A stretch of DNA of 64,000 nt, taken from Streptococcus infantis (GTDB taxonomy: Bacteria > Bacillota > Bacilli > Lactobacillales > Streptococcaceae). The position numbers and the translations under genes are program-made. The stretch is taken from the NCBI RefSeq assembly GCF_000963255.1, contig NZ_JYOV01000003.1, forward strand, positions 124,001 through 188,000. The letters run 5' to 3'. The notes below the pieces were generated by a model that saw nothing but the letters and a program-made list of their open reading frames with translations, had not been told where the DNA came from and did not search any database. Below are positions 17,329-25,730 of the stretch, one piece after another (position 1 is the first letter of the stretch; each line of letters opens with the position of its first letter).

Positions 17329-18045
17329 ATGGGACGTAAATGGGCCAATATCGTAGCTAAGAAAACGGCTAAAGATGGAGCTAACTCTAAAGTATATGCA
17401 AAATTTGGTGTAGAAATCTATGTAGCAGCTAAAAAAGGTGAGCCAGATCCAGAACTAAACACTGCTTTGAAATTCGTTATCGATCGTGCCAAACAAGCGC
17501 AAGTGCCAAAACACGTTATTGATAAAGCAATCGATAAAGCAAAAGGAAACACAGACGAAACCTTTACAGAAGGACGTTACGAAGGATTCGGACCAAATGG
17601 TTCTATGTTGATCGTTGATACTTTGACTTCAAACGTTAACCGTACAGCTGCCAACGTGCGTGCTGCCTTTGGTAAAAACGGTGGGAACATGGGAGCTTCA
17701 GGTTCTGTATCTTACCTCTTTGACAACAAAGGTGTTATCGTCTTTGCAGGTGAAGATGCTGATGCTATCTTTGAACTCTTGCTTGAAGCAGATGTCGATG
17801 TAGACGATGTAGAAGCAGAAGAAGGAACAATCACTGTTTACACAGCTCCAACTGATCTTCACAAGGCTATCGTTGCTTTGCGTGAATCTGGTATTGAAGA
17901 ATTCCAAGTAACTGAATTGGAAATGATTCCTCAATCAGAAGTTGAGTTGTCAGGTGAAGATTTGGAAACATTTGAAAAACTCTACGGAGTCCTTGAAGAC
18001 GACGAAGACGTACAAAAAATCTACACAAACGTAGATGGATTCTAA
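17329..18045 (+). CDS. YebC/PmpR/TACO1 family protein
   Basis: A 238-residue YebC family protein starting [17 protein letters not shown]. The central [16 protein letters not shown] and [14 protein letters not shown] segments are family hallmarks. Members were long annotated as transcriptional regulators; recent work on YebC-type proteins and mitochondrial TACO1 points to helping ribosomes through polyproline stretches. Monocistronic, with an AAAGGAG SD and its own terminator. Confidence 0.93.
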   Translation: MGRKWANIVAKKTAKDGANSKVYAKFGVEIYVAAKKGEPDPELNTALKFVIDRAKQAQVPKHVIDKAIDKAKGNTDETFTEGRYEGFGPNGSMLIVDTLTSNVNRTAANVRAAFGKNGGNMGASGSVSYLFDNKGVIVFAGEDADAIFELLLEADVDVDDVEAEEGTITVYTAPTDLHKAIVALRESGIEEFQVTELEMIPQSEVELSGEDLETFEKLYGVLEDDEDVQKIYTNVDGF

Positions 18046-18057
18046 GAATAAAAATAA

Positions 18058-18092
18058 CCCCTTTGAAAATTCAGTGTTTTCAAGGGGTTTGT
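18058..18092 (+). terminator. Terminator of the yebC-family gene
   Basis: CCCCTTTGAAAA pairs with TTTTCAAGGGG, then TTTG. Confidence 0.9.
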
Positions 18093-18169
18093 TTATCCTG
18101 TGATGACAAAAGGGGCAGGAAAGAGACAAAAATTTCTTTTGCTCAAAACGTTATTAGTAATCTATAATT

Positions 18170-18260
18170 GTCCATAATCCAATGGATTGTGGAAATATCC
18201 TGGTGCTGGGGTTTAGAAATCGAGACTTGGTCTACCGATTGCTATTCCCGGCACCTTTTT
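18170..18260. other. Structured non-coding element
   Basis: Two hairpins. A small one pairs CATAATCC with GGATTGTG (about 18172-18191). A long one pairs GGTGCTGGG (18202-18210) with CCCGGCACC (18247-18255) and, inside it, AATCGAGAC (18218-18226) with GTCT-AC-CGATT (18230-18240). T5 follows on the plus strand. It lies between the yebC terminator and the 3' end of the minus-strand gene. It could be a terminator, a small RNA or a repeat element; I do not recognise its family. The rest of 18093-18267 shows nothing. Confidence 0.55.
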
Positions 18261-18267
18261 AGTTATG

Positions 18268-18942
18268 TTAAACTTTCACTCCAGAATCAGATTGTTCTTT
18301 TCGGTCCAGTCCGACAGCAAATTTACGGATTAGAAGAAACTGGCCATTTTCCTGCTTAACAAACGTGAGCACAACTGTCTTAGGATCTGAACTGATGGAG
18401 AGATAGGTGATTCTTTTTATTTCATAGTCTCCCATAACTGAATCTGTTTCTGAATCTGGGATTCCGTGTTTCCTGATAATATCTTTGTAGTTGCTGCCAC
18501 CTTTCCCGCTATCAGAAGTATCACCTTCTACCAAGGCATCGAACTGTTCCTGACTCCAAGTGAAGAATTCAGTATCCTCCTCGTCATCCCCCTCGTCTGT
18601 ACTACTATCAGGAAGTTCACCATAATCCTCAGTATCAGTTGAAGAAGTGATGTTTCTATAGGGGTGACTAAAGGTTCTGGCGAAATCAGTAAAGATATTA
18701 GTAGATAGAACTTGAGTTATTAAAACAAGGACAATGGAAATAAGACCTAAGGTTGTTCCGATGATAGCCAATGTTTTACGGTTTCTGATATTGATGGCAA
18801 TACCAAAAACTCCTAAAATCAAAGTGGCAATGGCAAGGAAAAATGATAAGATGTTGACGATAGGTATCCAAGAACCAAGAAGCGCCAGGGCTCCAAAGAT
18901 GATGGCAAGAATTCCTAAGATTTTCTGTTCTTTTTGTTTCAT
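18268..18942 (-). CDS. Membrane protein of unknown function (DUF4190-like N-terminus)
   Basis: A protein of about 224 residues with two or three hydrophobic helices near the N-terminus (about 8-75, GILAIIFGALALLGSWIP type), then an acidic Ser/Asp/Glu-rich linker and a small C-terminal domain (about 135-210) beginning FTWSQEQFDALVEGD. The start is set at the ATG at 18942, with 18957 possible, because a strong minus-strand promoter (18998-19026) lies inside any longer frame. Divergent from the marR-ABC operon. Function unknown. Confidence 0.72.
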   Translation of the reverse strand: MKQKEQKILGILAIIFGALALLGSWIPIVNILSFFLAIATLILGVFGIAINIRNRKTLAIIGTTLGLISIVLVLITQVLSTNIFTDFARTFSHPYRNITSSTDTEDYGELPDSSTDEGDDEEDTEFFTWSQEQFDALVEGDTSDSGKGGSNYKDIIRKHGIPDSETDSVMGDYEIKRITYLSISSDPKTVVLTFVKQENGQFLLIRKFAVGLDRKEQSDSGVKV

Positions 18943-18997
18943 GTGTGAATTTCTCATTTCTAGTAAACTGGATTCGTGTTCGTGTGAGATAGTGTTT

Positions 18998-19026
18998 ATT
19001 ATAGATAAAATACTACCTAATGTCAA
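18998..19026 (-). promoter_or_regulatory. Promoter of the minus-strand membrane protein gene
   Basis: On the minus strand, TTGACA (19021-19026), a 17-bp spacer and TATAAT (18998-19003): a consensus sigma-A promoter. It is only about 15 bp from the first MarR-type box at 19041, so both divergent genes may share control. Confidence 0.9.
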
Positions 19027-19040
19027 TTTCTGCTTAGATA

Positions 19041-19124
19041 GTTCTCTAGAAAACTTTTTTCTTGACATCCTATTTGAAAATGATAAAATAGTTCTCATAA
19101 AAACTTAATTGTTCTCCAGAGAAC
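19041..19124 (+). promoter_or_regulatory. Promoter and MarR-type operators of the ABC exporter operon
   Basis: Promoter TTGACA (19062-19067), 16-bp spacer, TAAAAT (19084-19089). Three copies of GTTCTC-N2-(A/G)A(A/G)AAC flank it: 19041-19054, 19091-19104 and 19111-19124. The last is a perfect palindrome, GTTCTCCAGAGAAC. This is the expected layout for autorepression by the MarR protein encoded next. Confidence 0.78.
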
Positions 19125-19149
19125 TATTTTTATTTAGAAGGGAGAAAAC

Positions 19150-19611
19150 ATGGATAAACCGATGTTGGTCTTTAAACGTTTTGGGCATCAGGTTCACCTC
19201 ATGGTACAAAAGGAAGCCAAGCGTTGTGGTATCGAATTTATGGGTGGGCCGCAAGGACAGGTTCTCCGTTTTTTAGATCGTCGTGAGCAGGATCAAGAAT
19301 TGACACTTATCAAGGATATTGAACAAGAACTCAATGTCACCAAGTCAGTTGCCAGCAATTTAGTGAAGCGTATGGTGCAAAATGGTTTGGTAGAGTTGGA
19401 GGCAAGCCCAAGTGATAAACGAGCAAAATTTGTTCATTTGACTGAAAAATCTCGCTCTCAAATGAAGCAGGTCAAGTCTTTCTTTGATCGAATTGACCGC
19501 AGTTTACTCGATGGAGTATCTGAGGAAAAACTAGCTATTTTTGAGGAAGTCATGGGGCAATTACAGGCTAATGTAGAAAAAATAGGAGGTAATCATGAAG
19601 AAACTCGCTAA
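19150..19611 (+). CDS. MarR family transcriptional regulator
   Basis: A 153-residue winged-helix regulator. The recognition helix region LNVTKSVASNLVKRMVQNGL (about 59-78) and the wing with SPSDKRAKFVHLT follow the MarR pattern. It is predicted to repress the two ABC exporter genes behind it through the GTTCTC palindromes in its promoter and to release them on ligand binding. It overlaps the first ABC gene by 17 nt. SD GAAGGGAG. Confidence 0.9.
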   Translation: MDKPMLVFKRFGHQVHLMVQKEAKRCGIEFMGGPQGQVLRFLDRREQDQELTLIKDIEQELNVTKSVASNLVKRMVQNGLVELEASPSDKRAKFVHLTEKSRSQMKQVKSFFDRIDRSLLDGVSEEKLAIFEEVMGQLQANVEKIGGNHEETR

Positions 19612-21364
19612 GCGTATCACAGGAAAAGAGTGGGGCATGATTCTAATGACAGTTCTCTTTACCTGTTTCTCGGTCTATCTCGAGTTAGAAGTACCGACTT
19701 ATATTTCAGAAATAACAAAATTACTTGGAACTTCAGGCACGGAGTTAGGGGACCTTTGGTCACCAGCTATTAAGATGATGGGCTTGTCACTTTTGGCCTT
19801 TCTATCATCCGTAACAGTTGGATTCTTCGCTTCTCGAGTTGCGGCATCTTACACAACTCACTTACGAAGTGATATTTTTAATCGTGTTTTGGATTACTCT
19901 CAGACAGAGATTAAACGTTTTTCAATCCCCAGCCTTTTGACTCGGACGACCAATGATGTTACGCAGATTCAGATGCTCTTTACCATGGGACTCCAGGTGG
20001 TCACTCGTGGACCTATCATGGCTATCTGGGCTATTGGGAAAATCCTTGGCAAGTCAGAATACTGGCTCTGGGCTGTTGTAGTGGCCGTCATTGTCAATGT
20101 TTTAATGACAACTGTTCTCATGACTCTAGCCTTTCCTAAACAATCTGTCATTCAAAAATTGACAGATAAACTCAATAGTATTACTCGTGAAAGTTTGACA
20201 GGGATTCGAGTGGTGCGTGCTTATAATGCTGAGGACTACCAAGATCAGAAATTTGAGGAAGCTAATGATGAAGTCACCCGTCTCAATCTCTTTGTCAACC
20301 GCTTGATTGCGATTATGAATCCCATTATGATGGCGATTTCGAGTGGCTTGAGTCTGGCTATCTACTGGATTGGAGCCTATATCATCAACGATGCTAGCCT
20401 GACAGACCGTCTACCACTCTTTAGTGATATGGTGGTCTTCATGTCTTATGCCATGCAGGTCGTGATGGGCTTCTTGCTCATGGGTGCTCTCTTTTTCGTC
20501 CTTCCTCGTACCTTGGTTTCTGCAGGACGTATCAATCAAGTGCTAGACTTGCATTCTTCTATTGAAAATCCTAGTCAACCACAGACGGCAGATTCATCTA
20601 TTCAAGGTCAAGTGGAATTCCGTGATGTAACCTTCCGCTATTCTAAAAACTCAGAAGCGGTTGTGGAGCATGTCAGTTTCAAGGCAGAAGCAGGACAAAC
20701 CATTGCCTTTATCGGCTCAACTGGTTCTGGTAAATCTACGCTTGTGAACCTCTTGCCTCGTTTTTATGATGTATCTGATGGGGAAATCCTAGTAGACGGT
20801 GTCAATGTGCAGAATTATGATTTGGAAGACTTGCGGAATAAAGTCGGCTATATCCCACAAAAAGCTGTTCTCTTCTCAGGAGATGTCAAGGGGAATCTAG
20901 ACTTTGGTAAGAGTCCAGAAACTCCGCTAAGCGAGACTGCTATGTGGCAAGCTCTTGAGTTGGCCCAGTCTAAAAGCTTCATCGAAGATAAGGAAGCAGG
21001 TCTAAACTCAGAAGTGGCTCAAGGTGGGACCAACTTCTCAGGAGGACAAAGACAACGTCTGGCCATTGCGCGTGCCTTGGCTCGTAAACCAGAAATTCTC
21101 ATTTTTGATGATTCATTCTCGGCCTTGGACTACAAGACAGACCGTATCTTGCGCCAAGAACTAGCTGAAAAAACGCAATCTATGACTAAGTTAATCGTTG
21201 CCCAACGTATTTCAACAATCATGGATGCTGACTTGATCTTAGTATTGGATCAAGGTAAAGTCGTGGGGCAAGGCACCCACAAGGAACTTCTTGCAACCAA
21301 CGAAGTTTACCAAGAAATTGCCTATTCACAACTATCGAAGGAGGAATTGGAACATGGAAAATAA
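19595..21364 (+). CDS. ABC exporter half-transporter, degenerate-site subunit
   Basis: A 589-residue protein: an ABC transmembrane domain (six helices, about 15-310) fused to a nucleotide-binding domain (about 340-575). Walker A is GSTGSGKST, the signature FSGGQRQRL is canonical, but Walker B ends ILIFDDS, with Asp where the catalytic Glu normally sits. That is the hallmark of the degenerate half of heterodimeric exporters such as LmrCD, EfrCD and TM287/288. It pairs with the next gene, with which it overlaps by 11 nt. Drug or lipid export is inferred from the MarR-ABC-ABC arrangement. Confidence 0.9.
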   Translation: MKKLAKRITGKEWGMILMTVLFTCFSVYLELEVPTYISEITKLLGTSGTELGDLWSPAIKMMGLSLLAFLSSVTVGFFASRVAASYTTHLRSDIFNRVLDYSQTEIKRFSIPSLLTRTTNDVTQIQMLFTMGLQVVTRGPIMAIWAIGKILGKSEYWLWAVVVAVIVNVLMTTVLMTLAFPKQSVIQKLTDKLNSITRESLTGIRVVRAYNAEDYQDQKFEEANDEVTRLNLFVNRLIAIMNPIMMAISSGLSLAIYWIGAYIINDASLTDRLPLFSDMVVFMSYAMQVVMGFLLMGALFFVLPRTLVSAGRINQVLDLHSSIENPSQPQTADSSIQGQVEFRDVTFRYSKNSEAVVEHVSFKAEAGQTIAFIGSTGSGKSTLVNLLPRFYDVSDGEILVDGVNVQNYDLEDLRNKVGYIPQKAVLFSGDVKGNLDFGKSPETPLSETAMWQALELAQSKSFIEDKEAGLNSEVAQGGTNFSGGQRQRLAIARALARKPEILIFDDSFSALDYKTDRILRQELAEKTQSMTKLIVAQRISTIMDADLILVLDQGKVVGQGTHKELLATNEVYQEIAYSQLSKEELEHGK

Positions 21365-23114
21365 GAAGACGTCCCTTTGGAAACAATACAAACCTTTTCT
21401 AGCAGGTCTCCAACTTCCTCTACTAGTAGCTGTCGTGGCTGCTGTATGTTCAAGTATTGTCACTGTTTATGGACCAACTAAGATTAAGGAAATCACCAAC
21501 TTGATTTCAGATGGTTTGGCTACAGAAATCGATTTGGTAGCTGTGTCAAGTATCGCCAGCTTTTTAGCTGTTTTATATGTGCTTGGTGCCATTCTCAACT
21601 ATACGCAAGCCTATATCTTTTCAACGAGTATCCAACATTTTTCAAAACGCTTGCGGACGGCCATTGCTGAAAAAATTAATCGTCTGCCACTTGCTTATTT
21701 TGACCGTCATTCTCAAGGGGACACCCTTTCTCGTGTGACCAATGACGTTGATACAGCAGCACAATCCCTCAACCAAAGTCTAGGGACCGTTATCTCAGCT
21801 AGCTTCTTGCTAATCGCTGTTTTGATTACCATGTTTGGCATGAACTGGATTTTGGCATTGGTAACAGTTGTTTCAACCCTTGTAGGTTTTGCGGCTGTTT
21901 CAGTCATTATGGCCAAGTCACAAGGCTACTTTAAAGCTCAACAAAACAATCTAGCAGCTGTCAATGGTTATGTGGAAGAAATGTACTCAGGTCACAATGT
22001 GGTGACCAGCTATAACGCTGTGGACACCACTAAAGAAACATTCGCAGGATTGAATCAAGACCTACATGATAGTATTTGGAAATCTCAATTTATTTCTGGA
22101 ATCATGATGCCAGCAATGATCTTTGTTGGAAACTTTAGCTATGTTTTGGTAATCATCGTCGGTGCAGTCCTAGCTCTTGAAGGACATATCAGTATTGGGA
22201 TCATCGTAGCCTTCATGGTTTATGTTCGTACCTTCTCGCAACCCTTATCACAGATTGCCCAAGGGATTACAAGTTTGCAACAAGCTAGTGCAGCTATGAC
22301 CCGTGTCTTTGAGTTTCTAGGCGAAGCTGAGATGGAAGACGAATCTCATAAGGAAAGACAATTGACCGGTATGAAGGGTGAAGTTGTCTTTGACCGAGTT
22401 TCCTTTGGTTACACTCCTGAGCGAACCATCATTCATGACTTTTCTGCGACAGCTCATGCGGGTCAAAAGGTTGCCATTGTCGGGCCGACTGGAGCTGGGA
22501 AGACTACTATCGTCAACCTCTTGATGAAGTTCTATGAGATTGATAAAGGAAGCATTCGCATTGATGATGTGGATACCAAGAAGATGAAACGTTCAGAAGT
22601 GCATGATGCCTTTTCAATGGTCTTGCAGGATACTTGGCTCTTTGAAGGAATCATTCGTGATAATCTCATTTATAATCAAACTGGGATTAGTGAAGAGCGC
22701 GTGATTGAAGCAGCCAAAGCAGTAGGGATCCACCACTTTATCACAACCTTACCTGATGGATACGATACTGTTTTGGATGATACAGTGACCTTGTCAGTCG
22801 GACAGAAACAACTCTTGACCATCGCTCGTGCCCTTCTCAAAGATTCTCCACTTTTGATTCTGGACGAAGCGACATCTTCAGTCGATACACGTACAGAGGA
22901 GTTGATTCAGAAAGCCATGGACCGTTTGATGGAAGGACGCACATCCTTTGTCATCGCCCATCGCTTGTCAACTATCCGTAATGCGGACTTAATCCTGGTC
23001 ATGAAAGATGGAAATATCATTGAGCAAGGCAATCACGATGAGCTCATGGCTCAGAGTGGTTTCTATGCTGACCTCTACAATAGTCAATTTACAGAAGATG
23101 AAGTAGAAGAATAA
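21354..23114 (+). CDS. ABC exporter half-transporter, catalytic-site subunit
   Basis: A 586-residue partner of the preceding protein with the same TMD-NBD layout. Walker A is GPTGAGKTT and Walker B ends LLILDEA with the catalytic Glu intact, while its signature is LSVGQ instead of LSGGQ. The heterodimer should thus have one competent ATP site (this Walker B plus the partner's FSGGQ) and one impaired site. The start at 21354 follows GGAGGAATT; the longer frame from 21291 is inside the upstream gene. A terminator follows. Confidence 0.9.
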   Translation: MENKKTSLWKQYKPFLAGLQLPLLVAVVAAVCSSIVTVYGPTKIKEITNLISDGLATEIDLVAVSSIASFLAVLYVLGAILNYTQAYIFSTSIQHFSKRLRTAIAEKINRLPLAYFDRHSQGDTLSRVTNDVDTAAQSLNQSLGTVISASFLLIAVLITMFGMNWILALVTVVSTLVGFAAVSVIMAKSQGYFKAQQNNLAAVNGYVEEMYSGHNVVTSYNAVDTTKETFAGLNQDLHDSIWKSQFISGIMMPAMIFVGNFSYVLVIIVGAVLALEGHISIGIIVAFMVYVRTFSQPLSQIAQGITSLQQASAAMTRVFEFLGEAEMEDESHKERQLTGMKGEVVFDRVSFGYTPERTIIHDFSATAHAGQKVAIVGPTGAGKTTIVNLLMKFYEIDKGSIRIDDVDTKKMKRSEVHDAFSMVLQDTWLFEGIIRDNLIYNQTGISEERVIEAAKAVGIHHFITTLPDGYDTVLDDTVTLSVGQKQLLTIARALLKDSPLLILDEATSSVDTRTEELIQKAMDRLMEGRTSFVIAHRLSTIRNADLILVMKDGNIIEQGNHDELMAQSGFYADLYNSQFTEDEVEE

Positions 23115-23118
23115 AACC

Positions 23119-23146
23119 AAAGAAGGCTTGACGGCCTTCTTTTTCT
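23119..23146 (+). terminator. Terminator of the marR-ABC operon
   Basis: AGAAGGC pairs with GCCTTCT (loop about TTGACG), followed by T5. Confidence 0.9.
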
Positions 23147-23158
23147 TCTTTATACTGG

Positions 23159-23164
23159 TATAAT
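23159..23164 (+). promoter_or_regulatory. Extended -10 promoter of DUF2200-PAP2
   Basis: TATAAT preceded by CTGG (TG extended -10), 15 bp before the ATG. No clear -35. Confidence 0.7.
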
Positions 23165-23178
23165 AGAAAGAGGAATGT

Positions 23179-23535
23179 ATGAGTCAGAAATTATACAATA
23201 TGAAATTTTCTGCGGTCTATCCAGCCTTGATTGCAAAGGTTGAGCGAAAGGGTGGAAGGGTAGAATCCGTTCACCAAGTGACCAGTTGGCTGACAGGTTA
23301 TGAGGTGAGTGACATCCTTGCTTGTCTGGATAGGGACCTTACCTACGGAGATTTTTTTCGACAGGCACCGTCTTATGTACCTGAACGGATTGCGATTACA
23401 GGTAAGATTTGTGGGATTCGTATTGAGGAAATTGAGGACCCTCTGATGCAGGAAATCCGCCGTCTGGACAAATTAGTGGACTGGCTTGCCAAGGAGAAAA
23501 CAGCCCAGCAGGTCCTAGAAGAGTATGAGAAATAG
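23179..23535 (+). CDS. DUF2200 family protein
   Basis: A 118-residue cytosolic protein. MKFSAVYPALIAKVERKGG, the VTSWLTGYE motif and the C-terminal MQEIRRLDKLVDWLAKEK segment match DUF2200, a family without known function. It starts just after an extended -10 promoter with SD AGAGGAA and is followed after 2 nt by the PAP2 phosphatase gene, so both are co-transcribed. Confidence 0.85.
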   Translation: MSQKLYNMKFSAVYPALIAKVERKGGRVESVHQVTSWLTGYEVSDILACLDRDLTYGDFFRQAPSYVPERIAITGKICGIRIEEIEDPLMQEIRRLDKLVDWLAKEKTAQQVLEEYEK

Positions 23536-23537
23536 AC

Positions 23538-24041
23538 ATGAAAAACTATCAAGAGTGGTACGATAAAAGGAAATCAAGTCTCCTTCGTCATCCACAGCTA
23601 TTACAATTGATGCGAGTTTTTAATCGCATGATGACAGTTCTGATGCCCTTAGCCTACTTGACTTTGCTGGGGACAAGTCTTATAACCAAGGGCTTGGGAC
23701 AAGAACTTGCTGCTTATATCATGGTGCCAGCTTTTGGCTTTGTCCTATTGACGCTAGTTCGTAAGTGGATCAATCAACCACGCCCTTATGAAACTTGGGG
23801 AATTGTCCCTCTACTAGACAAGGACAGTTCTGGCAATTCAATGCCCAGCCGCCACGTCTTTTCAGCGACTATCATTTCCATGGCTTGTGTGCATGCAAAT
23901 CTGTCTGTGGGCTTGATTTTATTGGTCTTGTCAGCTCTTCTCGGTCTTGTGCGGGTCTTAGGAGGGGTTCATTATCCCAAGGATGTTCTGGTAGGCTATG
24001 CCTGTGGCCTCCTTTGGGGAATTCTTTTCTTTATTTTGTGA
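23538..24041 (+). CDS. PAP2 family membrane phosphatase
   Basis: A 167-residue type-2 phosphatidic acid phosphatase with about five hydrophobic helices. The three catalytic motifs are visible: KWINQPRP, then MPSRH (PSxH class), then RVLGGVHYPKDV. Typical substrates of small bacterial members are undecaprenyl pyrophosphate or lipid phosphates; a role in carrier-lipid recycling is possible but not shown. It follows the DUF2200 gene and is closed by a strong hairpin. Confidence 0.88.
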   Translation: MKNYQEWYDKRKSSLLRHPQLLQLMRVFNRMMTVLMPLAYLTLLGTSLITKGLGQELAAYIMVPAFGFVLLTLVRKWINQPRPYETWGIVPLLDKDSSGNSMPSRHVFSATIISMACVHANLSVGLILLVLSALLGLVRVLGGVHYPKDVLVGYACGLLWGILFFIL

Positions 24042-24045
24042 AATG

Positions 24046-24106
24046 CAAAGCAAGTGGGTCTGGCCTCGTAACCACTTACGGGTCAAAAGTGACCACTTGC
24101 TTTTTT
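24046..24106 (+). terminator. Long-stem terminator after the PAP2 gene
   Basis: AAAGCAAGTGG pairs with CCACTTGCTTT, T6 tail. The roughly 35-nt loop carries a second CCACTT copy that could pair alternatively. Confidence 0.88.
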
Positions 24107-24110
24107 GCCC

Positions 24111-24139
24111 TTGTAAAGTCCTCTGGCCTTTGGTATAGT
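24111..24139 (+). promoter_or_regulatory. Promoter of the LytTR/LiaF-like pair
   Basis: TTGTAA, a 17-bp spacer and TATAGT. It places the RNA start at about 24146 and excludes the ATG at 24142. Confidence 0.85.
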
Positions 24140-24159
24140 AGATGCAGAAAGGAGATAGG

Positions 24160-24606
24160 ATGAAGTTACGAATCGAGATTGATAGTGAATTAACTGAGAC
24201 AGAGATTGTCATCAAGGCTGCAGCCCTGACAGATGAAATAGCTGACTTGCAACGACTCTTGCAAGAAACCAAGGCTCCTAGGTTGATTTTTTACAAGGGG
24301 ACGGGTGAGTACTACTTAGACTTGTCGGAGATTCTCTTTTTTGAGACAGAAGGTAGCAAGATTTACGCTCATACCCAGAAAGAAGCCTACGAGGTTCGAC
24401 TCAAGCTTTATGAGTTGGAGTCCATTCTCCCCCGCTATTTCAGTCGGGTATCCAAGTCTACCATTGCTAATATCCGGCAGGTTTACTCGGTGGACAAGTC
24501 CTTCTCAGGTACAGGCACTATTTCCTTTTATCAAACCCACAAGGAGGTTCACGTGTCACGACACTACCAATCCCTCCTAAAAGAAAATCTAAGAAACATG
24601 AGGTAA
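24160..24606 (+). CDS. LytTR-domain transcriptional regulator
   Basis: A 148-residue protein with a C-terminal LytTR DNA-binding domain (about 45-145). LDLSEILFFETEGSKIYAHT and the YFSRVSKSTIANIRQVYSVD segment are typical. There is no receiver domain, so control must come from elsewhere. In streptococcal LytTR regulatory systems such as HdrRM and BrsRM the regulator is encoded with a membrane inhibitor. The gene 4 bp downstream encodes a LiaF-like membrane protein that could fill this role (inference). SD AAAGGAGATAGG. Confidence 0.88.
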   Translation: MKLRIEIDSELTETEIVIKAAALTDEIADLQRLLQETKAPRLIFYKGTGEYYLDLSEILFFETEGSKIYAHTQKEAYEVRLKLYELESILPRYFSRVSKSTIANIRQVYSVDKSFSGTGTISFYQTHKEVHVSRHYQSLLKENLRNMR

Positions 24607-24610
24607 GAAC

Positions 24611-25285
24611 ATGAAAAAGAAAGCATTTGGTATTGTGTTGCTAGTATTGGCAGCCTTAGTATTATTGCAGGGGAATTTTGGGATTCCTTCTCTAGGAGGA
24701 CACATTTGGCCCTTGATCGGTATTGGATTTTTTGCCTATCAATCAGTTGAGGCTTTGTTGCGTCGCCACTTAACTTCAGCCTCTTTTACAGCCCTAGTGG
24801 CCCTCATGATAGCCAATCATTTTTATGATATTTTACCAATTCCCAATCAGTCATTGTTCTGGGCGGGAGTTCTAATCGTTCTCGGAGTAAGTATGCTGAC
24901 TCACTCGAACAAGACATGGAGTGGAAAGACATTGTGGATCAATAGAGAGAAAAAAGTTTCTACTGATAAGGAAATCGTTTTTGGTAGTGGGACTTTTTAT
25001 AATCAAGACCAGGACTTGGTAGAAGACCAAGTGGAAGCTGTTTTTGGAGATGCTAAGATTTACTATGATAATGCAAATATTCTGGGTGATGTAGCAATCT
25101 TAAGTGTGGACGTAGTTTTTGGAAGTGCAACCATTTATATCCCTCAACATTGGAAAGTGGATCTTAGGGTAGAATCAGTGTTTAGCAATCCGCAGGTCGA
25201 AGTGGCGACAGCCCCAACCAGCAAAACTTTGATTATTCGTGGAGACGTTGTTTTTGGGAAATTAGAAGTTGTTTACGTTAAATAA
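24611..25285 (+). CDS. LiaF-like membrane protein
   Basis: A 224-residue protein with about four hydrophobic helices in the first 100 residues and a beta-helical C-terminal domain (about 120-224) with repeated FGxxxxY-type strands (EAVFGDAKIYYDN, DVVFGSATIYIP, DVVFGKLEVVY). This is the LiaF/DUF2154 type of the cell-wall-antibiotic response family. LiaF proteins inhibit envelope-stress regulators. No LiaSR genes are adjacent; it is coupled to a LytTR regulator instead. SD GAGGTAAG. Confidence 0.84.
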   Translation: MKKKAFGIVLLVLAALVLLQGNFGIPSLGGHIWPLIGIGFFAYQSVEALLRRHLTSASFTALVALMIANHFYDILPIPNQSLFWAGVLIVLGVSMLTHSNKTWSGKTLWINREKKVSTDKEIVFGSGTFYNQDQDLVEDQVEAVFGDAKIYYDNANILGDVAILSVDVVFGSATIYIPQHWKVDLRVESVFSNPQVEVATAPTSKTLIIRGDVVFGKLEVVYVK

Positions 25286-25303
25286 AAAAATATTCCAATC
25301 CCC

Positions 25304-25391
25304 TTGCCAAAAAAGAGAAAGTGTGATAACATAGTACAGTATGTGGTGCTAGCACATCCGCTATATTAGATCTAATAGGAGGAAAACACAA
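25304..25391 (+). promoter_or_regulatory. rpmB promoter and leader
   Basis: TTGCCA, a 17-bp spacer and TAACAT (25327-25332). The leader has two palindromes, ATGTGGTGCTAGCACAT and TATTAGATCTAATA, ahead of an ATAGGAGGA SD. Confidence 0.75.
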
Positions 25392-25580
25392 ATGGCTAAA
25401 GTATGTTACTTTACAGGTCGTAAGACTGTATCAGGAAACAATCGTTCACACGCGATGAACCAAACAAAACGTGCCGTAAAACCAAACCTTCAAAAAGTTA
25501 CTGTACTTATCGATGGTAAACCTAAAAAAGTTTGGGCTTCAGCTCGTGCTTTGAAATCAGGTAAAGTAGAACGCGTTTAA
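25392..25580 (+). CDS. rpmB: 50S ribosomal protein bL28
   Basis: A 62-residue basic ribosomal protein. [20 protein letters not shown] at the N-terminus and the [18 protein letters not shown] end are diagnostic. It keeps only one Cys (residue 5), so it is the zinc-free (C-) form. Monocistronic, with a consensus promoter, AGGAGG SD and a hairpin terminator. rpmB next to an Asp23/YloU gene and a DAK2/FakA gene is the conserved order. Confidence 0.97.
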   Translation: MAKVCYFTGRKTVSGNNRSHAMNQTKRAVKPNLQKVTVLIDGKPKKVWASARALKSGKVERV

Positions 25581-25587
25581 TAAAGAG

Positions 25588-25612
25588 TAAAAGGCCATCA
25601 GGTCTTTTTCTT
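25588..25612 (+). terminator. Terminator of rpmB
   Basis: AAAAGGCC pairs with GGTCTTTT (loop ATCA), T-rich tail. Confidence 0.85.
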
Positions 25613-25673
25613 TTGCTCTGAGCTCAAAATCCCTTGTCAAAGGAGCAAATATCCGCCGATACAGTATTCTGCT

Positions 25674-25702
25674 TTTACACTTGGCTTGAAATATGATAAA
25701 AT
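25674..25702 (+). promoter_or_regulatory. Promoter of the Asp23-fakA pair
   Basis: TTTACA, a 17-bp spacer and TAAAAT. It overlaps the alternative TTG start at 25686, supporting ATG 25731. Confidence 0.8.
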
Positions 25703-25730
25703 AGAGTATCAACTAGTTGAGGTAGAAAAA

